Part shown: piece by piece, positions 9,131 to 17,334 of the stretch
Numbering within the stretch: the stretch's first letter is position 1
Layout of the letters: each line of letters begins with the position of its first letter
From: Crocinitomicaceae bacterium
GTDB taxonomy: Bacteria; Bacteroidota; Bacteroidia; Flavobacteriales_D; Crocinitomicaceae
Assembly (NCBI GenBank): GCA_017984635.1
Contig: JAGNZC010000027.1
Coordinates: 1 to 36,530, forward strand
Length of the DNA stretch: 36,530 bases
Direction of reading: 5' to 3'
The notes under the pieces: model-generated
The model's database searches: none
Told to the model about the DNA's origin: nothing
The model's input: the letters and a program-made list of their open reading frames with translations, nothing else
Made by a program: the position numbers and the translations under genes

Positions 9131-9665
9131 TTTTAAAAGGACTGCAGGATTTAAGAATTTAGGACTTTAAGAGGCAAGAATTTAAGAGACAAGAATGAAG
9201 GAATGAAGGAATGAAGGAATGAAGGAATTAAACAATGAAGGAATGAAGGAATTAAACAATGAAAGAATGAAAGAATGAAGGAATGAAGGAATTAAACAAT
9301 GAAGGAATGAAGGAATGAAAGAATTAACAATGAAGGAATTATGAAGAGATCGTGGTTCTGTTGAAATCTATTCTAATGCCTAATTAACTTATGACTTATG
9401 CCTTAATAAATGACTTTAGGACTTCAAGAGGCAAGACTTTAAGAGACAAGAATGAAAGAATGAAGCAATGAAGCAATGAAAGAATTAACAATGAAGGAAT
9501 TAACAATGAAGGAATTATGAAGAGATCGTGGTTCTGTTGAAATCTATTCTAATGCCTAATTAACTTATGACTTATGCCTTAATAAATGACTTTAAGACTA
9601 AATCGTTATTCTGTTAAAATCTCAACTCAAAACTTTCAACCCATAACTCTAAACTTTTCCTTAAC
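9131..9665 (+). repeat. Composite intergenic repeat, copy 2 (535-bp low-complexity tract)
   Basis: The whole gap between the convergent genes ending at 9130 (plus) and 9666 (minus) is repeat. Units of GAATGAAG and GAATTAAACAAT dominate 9190-9340. They are followed by AGAGATCGTGGTTCTGTTG, AATGCCTAATTAACTTATG and GACTTTAAGAGGCAAGA-like units. Blocks are reiterated with small changes. I see no open frame, hairpin terminator or RNA gene in it. Confidence 0.8.
9321..9593 (+). repeat. Perfect 97-bp direct duplication within the composite repeat
   Basis: Bases 9321-9417 and 9497-9593 are identical by eye, with a period of 176 bp. Each starts with GAATTAACAATGAAGGAATT and ends with AATAAATGACTTTA. 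The identity suggests a recent tandem duplication or gene-conversion event inside the older degenerate repeat. Confidence 0.8.
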
Positions 9666-10298
9666 TTAAAACAACGAAAACTGCCTAGGTGATTCTAAAC
9701 TTTGTGCGATTAATTTTGAAGATAATTGTGGTGGATTTTTTCCAAGTAACCAAGCTTCTTCAGCAGTTGAATCCAAGATTACTGGCATACGTTTTTTAGA
9801 ATTGTGAATTTCAGCCATGAGTGGATTAGCCTCTGTAGTTAATATCGCATAGGTTCCTCGTTGAATTCCTGACAATGGATCGATCCATCTACTCCACAAT
9901 CCTGCAAAACAAAAAATAGGTGTATTTTCTACATGTATGAGGTATTTTTCTTTTGTTTTTCCCTTTCCGTCCAACCATTTCCATTCATAAAAACCAGTTG
10001 CAGGTATCAAACATCGTTGCAATTCATACGCTTTAAATGACGGCTTTTCTGTGATCGTTTCCAATTTTGCATTCAATGTGTTTTGTTGGAAATCACTACT
10101 TTTCGCCCATTGCGGTAACAATCCCCATTGAAAAAGTTGTATAGTATCAGGTGTTTCATTGGTAATGACAGGGAGATATGGATGTGTAAAACCATTAACC
10201 TCATTGGAAGGCGTGAATTGCAGTTCTTCTTGAAACGTTGCCTTAAAGCGATTTTTCAATGCTTGTGCATTTGCTGTATGTTGCGAGTGAAAACACAT
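9666..10298 (-). CDS. SRAP/HMCES-family abasic-site sensor protein (YedK-like)
   Basis: The 210-residue protein matches the SRAP family: Cys2 directly after the initiator Met (MCFHS), Asn76 (NTLNAKLETI), Glu105 (CLIPATGFYEWKW) and His165 (MAEIHNSKKRMPVIL). In known members Cys2 forms a thiazolidine crosslink with abasic sites in single-stranded DNA, which shields the site from error-prone cleavage. The ATG overlaps the stop of umuC by one base (TAATG), so translation is probably coupled and the protein is made together with the UmuD/UmuC lesion-bypass system. All catalytic residues are present. Confidence 0.93.
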   Translation of the reverse strand: MCFHSQHTANAQALKNRFKATFQEELQFTPSNEVNGFTHPYLPVITNETPDTIQLFQWGLLPQWAKSSDFQQNTLNAKLETITEKPSFKAYELQRCLIPATGFYEWKWLDGKGKTKEKYLIHVENTPIFCFAGLWSRWIDPLSGIQRGTYAILTTEANPLMAEIHNSKKRMPVILDSTAEEAWLLGKNPPQLSSKLIAQSLESPRQFSLF

Positions 10299-11557
10299 TA
10301 TACCTTAATCGTTATGATATCCTTTAAATTCGTCGTGTAGCGTGGTGAAAGTTTTTCCTGTTTCATTTTCCATACGCGCTTTGGGTCTTGCACCGCTAAC
10401 TTTATTTTTTGTTGTCCGAAACGTTGATTCAACTGGTCCATCGTTTGCATCAGTGAAATATGCTTCGGATTACTATTTTCAAATAACGCTTGTTGCACTT
10501 GATTTTCTGGTAGAATATCCAACAAAATAACTCCTGCTTTCTTGTAATCGTAGCCTTTTCGGTAGATTCGTTCCAATGCCTGCTGTGCGAAGCGTGCTAA
10601 TTCAATACTAGAATTGGTCGCATACGGCAACTTCGCCAACGTGTTTTGAGCGTATTGTGGCAGATCCTGACGAAAACCGTTGGTATGTACAAATACTGAA
10701 ATTGCTTTACAACAACTTTTTTGCTTGCGTAACTTCTCAGCAGCAGCAACAGCAAAGGTTGCAACCCGCTCTTTCAATTGTTCCAACTCCGTCAATGTTT
10801 TTTCAAAGGAACGCGTTGTTGCAATGTTCTTCTTCACCTTCAAGGCTTCCAAATCCAAAGTTGGTTTCCCTTCTAAATCTCGTTTTAAGCGAAGTTCAAC
10901 AATTGACATGGATTTTTGCACCCACGCATCACTGAGTTGCGTAAAATCAAGCGCTGTTTTCACCCCTTGCGAACGCAGGCGTGCCGAATGTTTTCGACCG
11001 ATTCCCCAAACATCTTCTACGGCTAACCATTTCAACGCTTTTAGTCGTTTTTCCTCTGTATCGATGATGTAAGTTCCTTTTGTTTCTTTAGGGTATTTTT
11101 TAGCAATGCGATTGGCTACTTTTGCCAAGGCTTTGGTAGGTGCAATTCCAACACTGATGGGAACCCCTGTTCCTTTCGTTACCCGCTCCTTCATTTCATT
11201 TCCATACGCTTGCAAGTCGAAATAATCGAAACCTGTTAACTTCAAAAAGGCTTCATCGATGCTGTAAACTTCAATCTCTGGAGAAAACTCACCGAGCAAA
11301 GTCATCACACGGTGACTCAAATCTCCATACAAAGCGAAATTAGCGGAAAAAACATGTACTTTTTGCTGCTTAAACACCGCCTCGTATTCAAAAGCTGGCG
11401 CACCCATTGGGATACCGATTGCTTTTGCTTCGTTACTGCGCGCGATGACACAGCCATCGTTATTGGACAGCACGACGATTGGTTTTCCGTTCAAATCTGG
11501 ACGAAAAACACGCTCACAAGAAGCGTAAAAATTATTACAATCAATTAAAGCAAACAT
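10298..11557 (-). CDS. umuC: Y-family DNA polymerase V catalytic subunit UmuC
   Basis: I place the start at 11557 ([18 protein letters not shown]), giving 419 residues. The frame is open 31 codons further upstream, but that extension resembles nothing and runs into umuD. Hallmarks: [12 protein letters not shown] with the first metal-binding Asp, the fingers motif [28 protein letters not shown] with the catalytic Asp-Glu pair, helix-hairpin-helix [12 protein letters not shown], and the little-finger region. With activated UmuD it carries out error-prone synthesis across DNA lesions. It lies 56 bases downstream of umuD and overlaps the SRAP gene by one base. Confidence 0.95.
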   Translation of the reverse strand: MFALIDCNNFYASCERVFRPDLNGKPIVVLSNNDGCVIARSNEAKAIGIPMGAPAFEYEAVFKQQKVHVFSANFALYGDLSHRVMTLLGEFSPEIEVYSIDEAFLKLTGFDYFDLQAYGNEMKERVTKGTGVPISVGIAPTKALAKVANRIAKKYPKETKGTYIIDTEEKRLKALKWLAVEDVWGIGRKHSARLRSQGVKTALDFTQLSDAWVQKSMSIVELRLKRDLEGKPTLDLEALKVKKNIATTRSFEKTLTELEQLKERVATFAVAAAEKLRKQKSCCKAISVFVHTNGFRQDLPQYAQNTLAKLPYATNSSIELARFAQQALERIYRKGYDYKKAGVILLDILPENQVQQALFENSNPKHISLMQTMDQLNQRFGQQKIKLAVQDPKRVWKMKQEKLSPRYTTNLKDIITIKV

Positions 11558-11613
11558 TCTATCAAATACGTGTGACAAAGAAAATAAACTGCTTCGTAAG
11601 CTATTTACGAACC

Positions 11614-12063
11614 TTAAAGTGCTTTGATAACATGCGTCACCATTCCCCAAATCAAAAAATCATTTTCTTCGGTTACGCGAATAGGTTGGTACGCTTCATT
11701 TTCAGGTAAGAGCCAAATAACTTTCTCTTCTAATCGAATGCGTTTAATGGTGAATTCTCCGTCAATGTAGCACACTGCGATTTTGTTATCTAGGGGTTGT
11801 AAACTTTTATCGATAACCAACAAATCACCATCAAAAATTCCAGCATCTTTCATGGAATGACCTTTTACGCGGCCATAAAAAGTAGTTGCTGGGTGTTTCA
11901 CCAAATGTCGATTCATGTCAATACTCAAATCTATGAAATCCAACGCAGGCGATGGAAACCCAGCAGAAATCCCCTCCCCGATAAAGGGCAACGAAAGCCT
12001 TGTTTCAGTGGAAGCGGAGTAAATCTCCAAGGTGGATGACTGGTGTAATTTCAATGCTGACAT
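11614..12063 (-). CDS. umuD: UmuD, S24/LexA-like self-cleaving subunit of DNA polymerase V
   Basis: The 149-residue protein shows the UmuD signature. The cleavage site is Ala34-Gly35 ([11 protein letters not shown], compared with Cys-Gly in E. coli). The nucleophile is Ser70 ([15 protein letters not shown]) and the general base is Lys107 (GEFTIKRI). RecA filaments on damaged DNA are known to trigger the cleavage that activates UmuC. It is the first gene of umuD-umuC-SRAP. The 115-bp upstream gap contains two short dyads (TTTTG-AA-CAAAA near 12140 and TAGTGGAAATACTA near 12098) that could be a repressor site, but I cannot assign either to LexA. Confidence 0.93.
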   Translation of the reverse strand: MSALKLHQSSTLEIYSASTETRLSLPFIGEGISAGFPSPALDFIDLSIDMNRHLVKHPATTFYGRVKGHSMKDAGIFDGDLLVIDKSLQPLDNKIAVCYIDGEFTIKRIRLEEKVIWLLPENEAYQPIRVTEENDFLIWGMVTHVIKAL

Positions 12064-12178
12064 AGCGAAAACCTCTACAAAATCTAATGGCTAAAAATAG
12101 TGGAAATACTAGCTAAAAAAACAGGTGATGCAGAGAATTTTTGAACAAAATGAAGAAAATTTATTGATTGATTCAATA

Positions 12179-13366
12179 TCAATTCTGAACACACATGCGC
12201 TCACTATACTTAACACCTTCAGCGATTAATTTAACGATATAGAAACCATTTTCAAGCTCAATGGGGATTTCGATTTGATTGGAATTAATGGTTTGCATTG
12301 CTAACACTTTCCCAGATAAATCGTGTATTTCAATGCGTTGTATCATTTGTTCTGATTGAACGACCATAAAATTTTTCAAGGGGTTTGGATAAATCCGCAC
12401 GTGTTCCAATTCATTTGTACCATCCAACCCTAGGATTTCAGACGATTTCCATGTTTCGTTTAAGCGTGCTTGTGAAGAAACACCCGTCGTGATGTAAAAA
12501 TCGTTGTTTCCGACAAAAGCAACTCCCCCTCTTCTCGCTGCAGCTGGAAAGGGTGATAAAACTGTCGTTTCCCACGTTTCCAAATTAATTCGCAAAAATT
12601 GATTTGAAAACGATTGATTTTCTATCATTCCTCCATAAATAAATCCAAATTTCCCCAATTGAGCGAAAATGGAATAGGTTTTTGGAGTAAGATTTAATTG
12701 ATTAATCAATTGCCACGAATCCAAATTTGGAGTATACTGATAAAAACCCGAATTCAAGGTTCCATTGTTTAATTTACCAAGACCGATAATTGCTGAATTG
12801 TTCCATGAAAAAGCAACTCCTCTCCAAATTCCATCAAACGGTAGATTCGCTTTTTGCAACCATTGTTCTTGGATCAAATCAAAAGCCCAAACTTCATTTG
12901 AAATCAAACCACCACTGGTTTTTCCACCAACAATATAAACCGTGTTACCAATCAAAAAACTTACGGCTCCCGCCTTTCCAGACGAAGGTAATACAGGCAA
13001 GGAAACCCATACATTGGTCTGTGGGTTGAATTTCCAACAATCATTTAAATAGGTTCCACTTCCATTGATTCCACCAAAAACATAGCCAAAACCTTGGTAG
13101 GAAAAACCATTCGCATATTGCCGTTCTTGTCCAGACGGTAAATTCACACCATTCGACCAGGTTTCAGTTGTTAAATCAAAAACTTTGAAATCTGAGGTAC
13201 AACTAAACCAAGTATTCATTCCTAAACCACAATAAACGTGGTTATTAATTGAAAACGCTGTGGCATCATCTCTTGGGTCACCCGTAAAATTGGCAATTTG
13301 ATTCCAAACTTGTGCGTTTGAATTAAAAACGAACATGAACAAACAAAGGGACAAAACTATTCTCAT
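12179..13366 (-). CDS. Kelch-type beta-propeller protein with T9SS sorting tail
   Basis: The start is the ATG at 13366 (MRIVLSLCLFMFVFNSNAQ, signal peptide); an in-frame GTG three codons upstream is less likely. Five or six Kelch-like blades follow, each with a GG or G-G pair and a W about a dozen residues later (GFGYVFGGINGSGTYLNDCWKFNPQTNVW; NTVYIVGGKTSGGLISNEVWAFDLIQEQW; FGFIYGGMIENQSF). The end is a T9SS sorting domain (VRIYPNPLKNFMVVQS...GFYIVKLIAEG). It is expected to be secreted; Kelch propellers of this kind usually bind proteins or sugars. Confidence 0.88.
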   Translation of the reverse strand: MRIVLSLCLFMFVFNSNAQVWNQIANFTGDPRDDATAFSINNHVYCGLGMNTWFSCTSDFKVFDLTTETWSNGVNLPSGQERQYANGFSYQGFGYVFGGINGSGTYLNDCWKFNPQTNVWVSLPVLPSSGKAGAVSFLIGNTVYIVGGKTSGGLISNEVWAFDLIQEQWLQKANLPFDGIWRGVAFSWNNSAIIGLGKLNNGTLNSGFYQYTPNLDSWQLINQLNLTPKTYSIFAQLGKFGFIYGGMIENQSFSNQFLRINLETWETTVLSPFPAAARRGGVAFVGNNDFYITTGVSSQARLNETWKSSEILGLDGTNELEHVRIYPNPLKNFMVVQSEQMIQRIEIHDLSGKVLAMQTINSNQIEIPIELENGFYIVKLIAEGVKYSERMCVQN

Positions 13367-13498
13367 ATATGACACAACGTAAAAATGTGATTTAAATTAC
13401 CTAGAAAAATAATAATTAGAAAAAAATAGTTATTTTCAAACAATCATCTAAATTATAGAACATCAAATTGGTTCAATTTTAATACAAATCGTTAAAAA

Positions 13499-13777
13499 AT
13501 GGCGCTAGCTAATTTCATTATACCACGCGAAAGACGTGTAATCGTTTACACTGTATTAAACGAAGAAATAATTAATATTAATCAAAAGAACAACTATCCA
13601 GCTGATTTTAAGATGGATTCTTCGGTATTAGCATCGAAAAGAAATGAGCTAGTTACGATGACAACAGAAGACGAAAATTTACATTCGTTTATTTATGTGC
13701 ACTTTGATGGTCAGCTAGAAACAGAAATCAATGTAAGTAGTCCAAAATATGACTTTCATGAAAATTACAATGATTGA
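13499..13777 (+). CDS. Small soluble protein of unknown function
   Basis: The 92-residue protein has no signal peptide and no membrane segment. It is acidic at the C-terminus (YVHFDGQLETEINVSSPKYD) and I do not recognise a family. It is divergent from the Kelch gene, and the frame is the only sensible one here. Alternatively it could be a non-coding frame, since it has no detectable homology features. Confidence 0.45.
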   Translation: MALANFIIPRERRVIVYTVLNEEIININQKNNYPADFKMDSSVLASKRNELVTMTTEDENLHSFIYVHFDGQLETEINVSSPKYDFHENYND

Positions 13778-13821
13778 AAATTTCTAAAAATAGAAAGTCA
13801 AAATATTTATAAACAGGATAA

Positions 13822-13849
13822 TTTGTTATTCAAAAATATGTTATATTTG
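13822..13849 (+). promoter_or_regulatory. Bacteroidota-type promoter for the T9SS gene at 13870
   Basis: TTTG at 13822-13825 and TATATTTG at 13842-13849 are 16 bases apart. The -7 box is a perfect TAnnTTTG. The predicted start near 13856 lies 14 bases upstream of the ATG, so the leader is short. The spacing is slightly under the usual range. Confidence 0.55.
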
Positions 13850-13869
13850 GTATAATTAACTACATCACT

Positions 13870-14811
13870 ATGAAAAATCGCTTAATCATTTTTGTTTTTT
13901 TCTTGATCTCTTACTCTGGTTTTTCGCAGCTAATGCGCAGTGATGTGTACGATTTTTCTGTAGGAGATGTTTTTGTTTTAAGGTTTAAATATCATGTTAC
14001 TGGTGATAATAGTCCTGGAACAATAGATGTTCGACACGAACTTTTTAGGATTTTGCAATCTTCCTATTTAAACAATTCCACCGAAGTAATTTACCAAGCA
14101 CAACGACAAACATATATACCACCGCTGTCAAATGGAAACGGTTCTGGAACTCCAAGTGTTTTTTTTATTGATACCGTGAATTTTTCTCATTTGAATTTAA
14201 ATAAACCCTATGAAATAGATGATAATGATTCTCCTTTTGGAATTAGTTTTATTACGCCATTTACAACTCCTTATCCGGAGTCATGTTCAGTTCGAGATTC
14301 ACTAGTTGACAATTATCAAGATTGTCAGAATAACTTGCTTTCAAAATTCGATTTTGGGGTTTCATTTTACAATGATGGGATTTGTAATCCTAGTGAAACT
14401 ATGGTGTCTCAATATAGTGTAATTGAAGGGCTTGGTGGTCCATACGGTGAATGGGGTTATGCTGATGATACAGGACATGATCCTACATCAAACTATGGAG
14501 GATTAGTTTTGGATTATTATTATAAAAACGGTGTACATTGCGGCCTATTTCCAGATTTCTTTTTGAATGTGGATGAACAAAACAAATTGCAATTTTCTGT
14601 TTTCCCTAATCCGGCTAAGGATAAATTGCATGTACAAGGAGTGGAAGCCATTCAGTCGTTTGTGATTCTTACAGCAGATGGTAAGTTGGTATCTCAAAAT
14701 TTGACTTTACAAGGAATGGATATCGATGTTAGTCAGTTAAGTTCGGGTTTTTATTTACTGCAAATAACGAATGATAGCGGAAAAATTGGCGTGGTTCGGT
14801 TTGTGAAATAA
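13870..14811 (+). CDS. Secreted T9SS protein of unknown function
   Basis: The 313-residue protein has a signal peptide (MKNRLIIFVFFLISYSGFSQ), a central region of about 215 residues with several cysteines (ESCSVRDSLVDNYQDCQNN, GICNPSE, GVHCGLF) but no family I recognise, and a T9SS sorting domain (FSVFPNPAKDKLHVQGVEAI...GFYLLQITNDSGKIG). The pattern VSQYSVIEGLGGPYGEWGY is common in uncharacterised Bacteroidota T9SS cargo. Its stop codon abuts the remains of a RhuM-like gene on the other strand. Confidence 0.8.
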   Translation: MKNRLIIFVFFLISYSGFSQLMRSDVYDFSVGDVFVLRFKYHVTGDNSPGTIDVRHELFRILQSSYLNNSTEVIYQAQRQTYIPPLSNGNGSGTPSVFFIDTVNFSHLNLNKPYEIDDNDSPFGISFITPFTTPYPESCSVRDSLVDNYQDCQNNLLSKFDFGVSFYNDGICNPSETMVSQYSVIEGLGGPYGEWGYADDTGHDPTSNYGGLVLDYYYKNGVHCGLFPDFFLNVDEQNKLQFSVFPNPAKDKLHVQGVEAIQSFVILTADGKLVSQNLTLQGMDIDVSQLSSGFYLLQITNDSGKIGVVRFVK

Positions 14812-15230
14812 CATTGTCTTTTAGACTATCCAAATTGTCTTCCAAACGATTAATCCTGTTATTGACTGCATAGCCTTTGAGAAGATAATCTTTTAAAACT
14901 CGGTTTACTCAAACACGAAATTGAAATCCCTTTTTTGAATTGATACCATAACCAACCGGATATTATCGCATCGAGGTTGTAAAGCTTCAAATTTCGCTTT
15001 ATATTTCTGTGACCTTCTTTTTCAACTACCGAGAAAAGCTCGGCAGTTGATTTTTTTTTCCAATTCTTGTTATGAATAATTGTTTTAAGATGTAAACCGA
15101 TAGTGTCAGAGTCTTTTTCAATCAATATTCCCCTTTGTTTTTGGTTATGCGTGATTGCCAGAAATTTCTCTTTACTCTTAACTTCGGAATACTTTGAATA
15201 ATATGCATCGGCACCTTGCTTCTCACCCAA
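14812..15230 (-). pseudogene. RhuM-family gene, frameshifted and truncated
   Basis: The best frame starts at 15230. It carries the RhuM-like core DSDTIGLHLKTIIHN, ELFSVVEKEGHRNIKRNLK and LYNLDAIIS, then goes wrong. In the next frame the expected continuation VGYGINSKKG is present. In the third frame the rest follows (GFQFRV, stop, VNRVLKDYLLKGYAVNNRI, NRLEDNLDSLKDN), where the stop is TGA in place of the family's Trp codon TGG. The N-terminal helix-turn-helix part also looks damaged. The gene therefore has at least two frameshifts and one nonsense change, and its 3' end is cut by the neighbouring T9SS gene. RhuM proteins are often carried on mobile or horizontally acquired DNA; function uncertain. 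Confidence 0.75.
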
Positions 15231-15243
15231 CTAATTTTAACAA

Positions 15244-15269
15244 AAAAAGAAGCCTTTCAGCTTCTTTTT
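15244..15269. terminator. Bidirectional rho-independent terminator
   Basis: A perfect 10-bp stem AAAAAGAAGC / GCTTCTTTTT encloses the loop CTTTCA, giving a U-tract on either strand. It sits between the RhuM remnant and the first 81-bp direct repeat. Confidence 0.7.
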
Positions 15270-15270
15270 A

Positions 15271-15351
15271 TTTGTGGAGCCGGTGAAAATTTTCTCGAAC
15301 TCTTTTATCAAAGATGTGGAACGTTTTGATGGCTTATTGGAGCAATAATTT
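15271..15351 (+). repeat. 81-bp direct repeat, left copy (flanks the qor-hxlR island)
   Basis: This copy differs from 17254-17334 at only two positions by eye (G/T in AAAGATGTGG and G/A in TTGGAGCAAT). Both copies begin with TTTGTGGAGCCGGTG directly after a terminator hairpin. In the right copy a 21-residue frame ends in SFIKDVERFDGLLEQ and a stop, which looks like the C-terminus of a lost protein. Confidence 0.85.
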
Positions 15352-15663
15352 CAACTTGGGAAATTCACACTTAAATTTCAACTATTGATTTATAACATTA
15401 TATTTCAAATACAAATCAAAAATCCTGAAACCCGCTATGAAACTGTATTTTTATTGAAAATATTTGTGTTTTTTGTCGGAAACAACTTTTTGTTTTTATA
15501 GCTTCGATTATGAATTAAAAAAAGAAATGAAACCATGTTTAATCATCTTTTTGTTCTTGAGAAAGTAAAAAATATTCGCAAAGCATACTTAAAAAGATAT
15601 ATACGCGAAGCTTTATTTCGTTTTCATAAGTTAGCTAAAATTTTCAAACGACAACGTAGTTAA
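15352..15663 (+). other. AT-rich gap with a possible 42-codon ORF
   Basis: This 312-bp stretch has no recognisable gene. A frame from the ATG at 15535 to the stop at 15663 encodes a Lys/Arg-rich 42-residue peptide (FVLEKVKNIRKAYLKRYIRE) and could be the tail of an eroded gene. No ribosome-binding site, promoter or homology is evident, so I do not call it as a gene. Confidence 0.3.
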
Positions 15664-16668
15664 TTACTTAACTTTCACAACAACTTTTCCTTTAGACCGA
15701 CCTGTTTCAACGTACGACATTGCCTCATTTATTTGCTCAAAAGGAAATACTTTATCAATGACAGGTTTTATGACACCAGCCTCTATGAGTTTTGCTATTT
15801 GACTCAATTGCTTTCCTTCTGATCTCATAAAAAGGAATACAAAGCTTGTGTTTAATTTTTTTGCGTTTTTCTTTGCCCTTGAACTAATGAGTTTTGTGAC
15901 TAGTTTTAAATACCACGGCAAACCAATTTGAGCTGCAAACTCAGGTGTTGGCGGACCAACTAATGAAATAAGTTTTCCACCTGATTTCAAAATACGTAAG
16001 GACTTATCCAAAATTTTTGTATCTCTATTGCTATGTAACACCAAATCGTAATCCTTTAACTTGGTTTCAAAGTCTTCGGTTTTGTAATCAATAATTAAAT
16101 CCGCACCAAGACTTTTTACTAAATCAATATTTTTTGTACTTGTAGTTGTAGCGACAAAAGCTCCCAAATGTTTTGCTAATTGAATGGCGAAAGTGCCAAC
16201 ACCACCCGAGCCTGCTTGAATGAAAACTTTTTGCCCACTTTTTATTTTTCCTATTTCTACAAATGCTTGCCAAGCGGTTAGACCAACCAAAGGAATAGAA
16301 CTAGCTTCTTCCATTGAAATATTTGTGGGTTTCAAGGAAACATCCTTTTCATCAATAGAAATATATTCTGCAAAAGTTCCAATTCTATAATCTGAAACAC
16401 GAGAATATACTTCATCGCCAACTTTGAAATTACTAACTTTCGAACCTATTTTTTTTACAATACCAGCAATATCATGACCATTTACAAATGGTGGTTTATA
16501 GGGTAAAAACAATTTGAATTCACCATTTCTGATAAGTGAATCCAATAAATTGACACCTGCTGAATGCACTTGTACCAATACATCATTTTCATTTACAGTT
16601 GGCTCTGCCCAATCTGTTAATTGCAATTTATCTTTTTTGCTGTATTTTTTTACTATGTATGCTTTCAT
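15664..16668 (-). CDS. Zinc-independent quinone oxidoreductase-like MDR reductase
   Basis: The 334-residue protein is of normal length for the QOR branch of medium-chain reductases. It has the N-terminal GroES-like fold (VQVHSAGVNLLDSLIRNG, PFVNGHDIAGIVKKIG), lacks the zinc-binding Cys/His set of alcohol dehydrogenases, and has the NADPH-binding motif QAGSGGVGTFAIQLAK at about 151-166. The C-terminus is RSKGKVVVKVK. It probably reduces quinones or reactive enals using NADPH. It is divergent from the HxlR regulator at 16769, with two repeated operators between them, so the regulator very likely controls it in response to a reactive electrophile or oxidant (inference). Confidence 0.92.
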   Translation of the reverse strand: MKAYIVKKYSKKDKLQLTDWAEPTVNENDVLVQVHSAGVNLLDSLIRNGEFKLFLPYKPPFVNGHDIAGIVKKIGSKVSNFKVGDEVYSRVSDYRIGTFAEYISIDEKDVSLKPTNISMEEASSIPLVGLTAWQAFVEIGKIKSGQKVFIQAGSGGVGTFAIQLAKHLGAFVATTTSTKNIDLVKSLGADLIIDYKTEDFETKLKDYDLVLHSNRDTKILDKSLRILKSGGKLISLVGPPTPEFAAQIGLPWYLKLVTKLISSRAKKNAKKLNTSFVFLFMRSEGKQLSQIAKLIEAGVIKPVIDKVFPFEQINEAMSYVETGRSKGKVVVKVK

Positions 16669-16702
16669 ATTTTTATTTATTTAAGATTTGTTCGTAAATT
16701 CG

Positions 16703-16750
16703 CTTTCAAATTGCAAGTAAAAATATATAAACAACTTTCAATTTGCAAGT
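16703..16750. promoter_or_regulatory. Paired HxlR operators between qor and hxlR
   Basis: Two near-identical sites, CTTTCAAATTGCAAGT (16703-16718) and ACTTTCAATTTGCAAGT (16734-16750), lie in direct orientation with a 32-bp period, about three helical turns. Each contains the dyad ACTT...AAGT. The right site overlaps a possible -33 TTG of the qor promoter (minus strand TTG-N18-TATATTTT). Binding here could repress both divergent genes. Confidence 0.7.
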
Positions 16751-16768
16751 TATTTATAAAAATATTTT

Positions 16769-17203
16769 ATGGAAACGAGTAAAAAAAGATCAGACTGCCC
16801 CTTGAGTTTATCACTTGAAGTGTTTGGCGACAAATGGTCGTTACTCATAATTCGTGACTTAATGTTCGGGAATAAGTGTACTTACAACGACTTTTTAAAG
16901 TCCGAAGAGGGAATAGCAACCAATATTTTAGCATCAAGACTAAAAGGACTTGAAGAAAATGGTGTTATAGAAAAAAAAGCACACCCCGATAGTAAAGCTA
17001 AAATTTTATACAAATTGACACCTAAAGGAATTGACTTGTTACCAATTATTATGGAGCTTTACATTTGGTCGGACAAATATTTTGAAATGCCATCTAATAT
17101 AAAATTAACAATCAATGAAGCGAAAAAGGACAAAGACAAATTTGTTAAACAAGTAACGAAAGAATTGAAAAGAAAACAATCCGATAAAAAAAGCAGCAGT
17201 TAA
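16769..17203 (+). CDS. HxlR-family winged-helix regulator
   Basis: The 144-residue protein matches the HxlR family: an N-terminal conserved cysteine (Cys10, SDCPLSLSLEVFGDKWSLLI), the winged helix IIRDLMFGNKCTYNDFLKSE..GIATNILASRLKGLEENGVI, and the wing YKLTPKGIDLLPI. Family members often sense electrophiles or oxidants through that Cys and control an adjacent oxidoreductase, exactly the arrangement here. The C-terminus is Lys-rich (KRKQSDKKSSS). A strong terminator follows 23 bases after the stop. Confidence 0.92.
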   Translation: METSKKRSDCPLSLSLEVFGDKWSLLIIRDLMFGNKCTYNDFLKSEEGIATNILASRLKGLEENGVIEKKAHPDSKAKILYKLTPKGIDLLPIIMELYIWSDKYFEMPSNIKLTINEAKKDKDKFVKQVTKELKRKQSDKKSSS

Positions 17204-17226
17204 CAGTACCTTTTCAAAAGTTAATT

Positions 17227-17256
17227 AAAAAGCCCCAACTTTCGTTGAGGCTTTTT
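17227..17256 (+). terminator. Rho-independent terminator of hxlR
   Basis: The stem AAAAAGCCcCAAC / GTTGaGGCTTTTT, with one mismatch and the loop TTTC, ends in a T-run. It directly abuts the right 81-bp direct repeat. Confidence 0.8.
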
Positions 17257-17334
17257 GTGGAGCCGGTGAAAATTTTCTCGAACTCTTTTATCAAAGATGT
17301 TGAACGTTTTGATGGCTTATTGGAACAATAATTT
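17254..17334 (+). repeat. 81-bp direct repeat, right copy
   Basis: This is the partner of 15271-15351; the period is 1983 bp and brackets the qor and hxlR genes with their terminator. In this copy GTG AAA ATT TTC can be read as the start of a 21-residue frame ending FDGLLEQ. Confidence 0.85.

Noticed and set aside
9131..9665. CRISPR array
   Set aside because: Repeat units are 7-8 bases and contiguous, with no unique spacers, and no cas genes are present.
10657..11072. Plus-strand ORFs of 92 and 130 residues inside umuC
   Set aside because: They lie entirely opposite a strongly conserved polymerase gene and have shadow-like composition.
15271..15351. 81-bp direct repeat as a tRNA 3' end (antisense GGAGCCGGTG...CTCGAAC)
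   Set aside because: The minus strand ends CCGGCTCCA and has TTCGA like a T loop, but the T arm does not pair and no anticodon or D arm can be folded from the flanking sequence.
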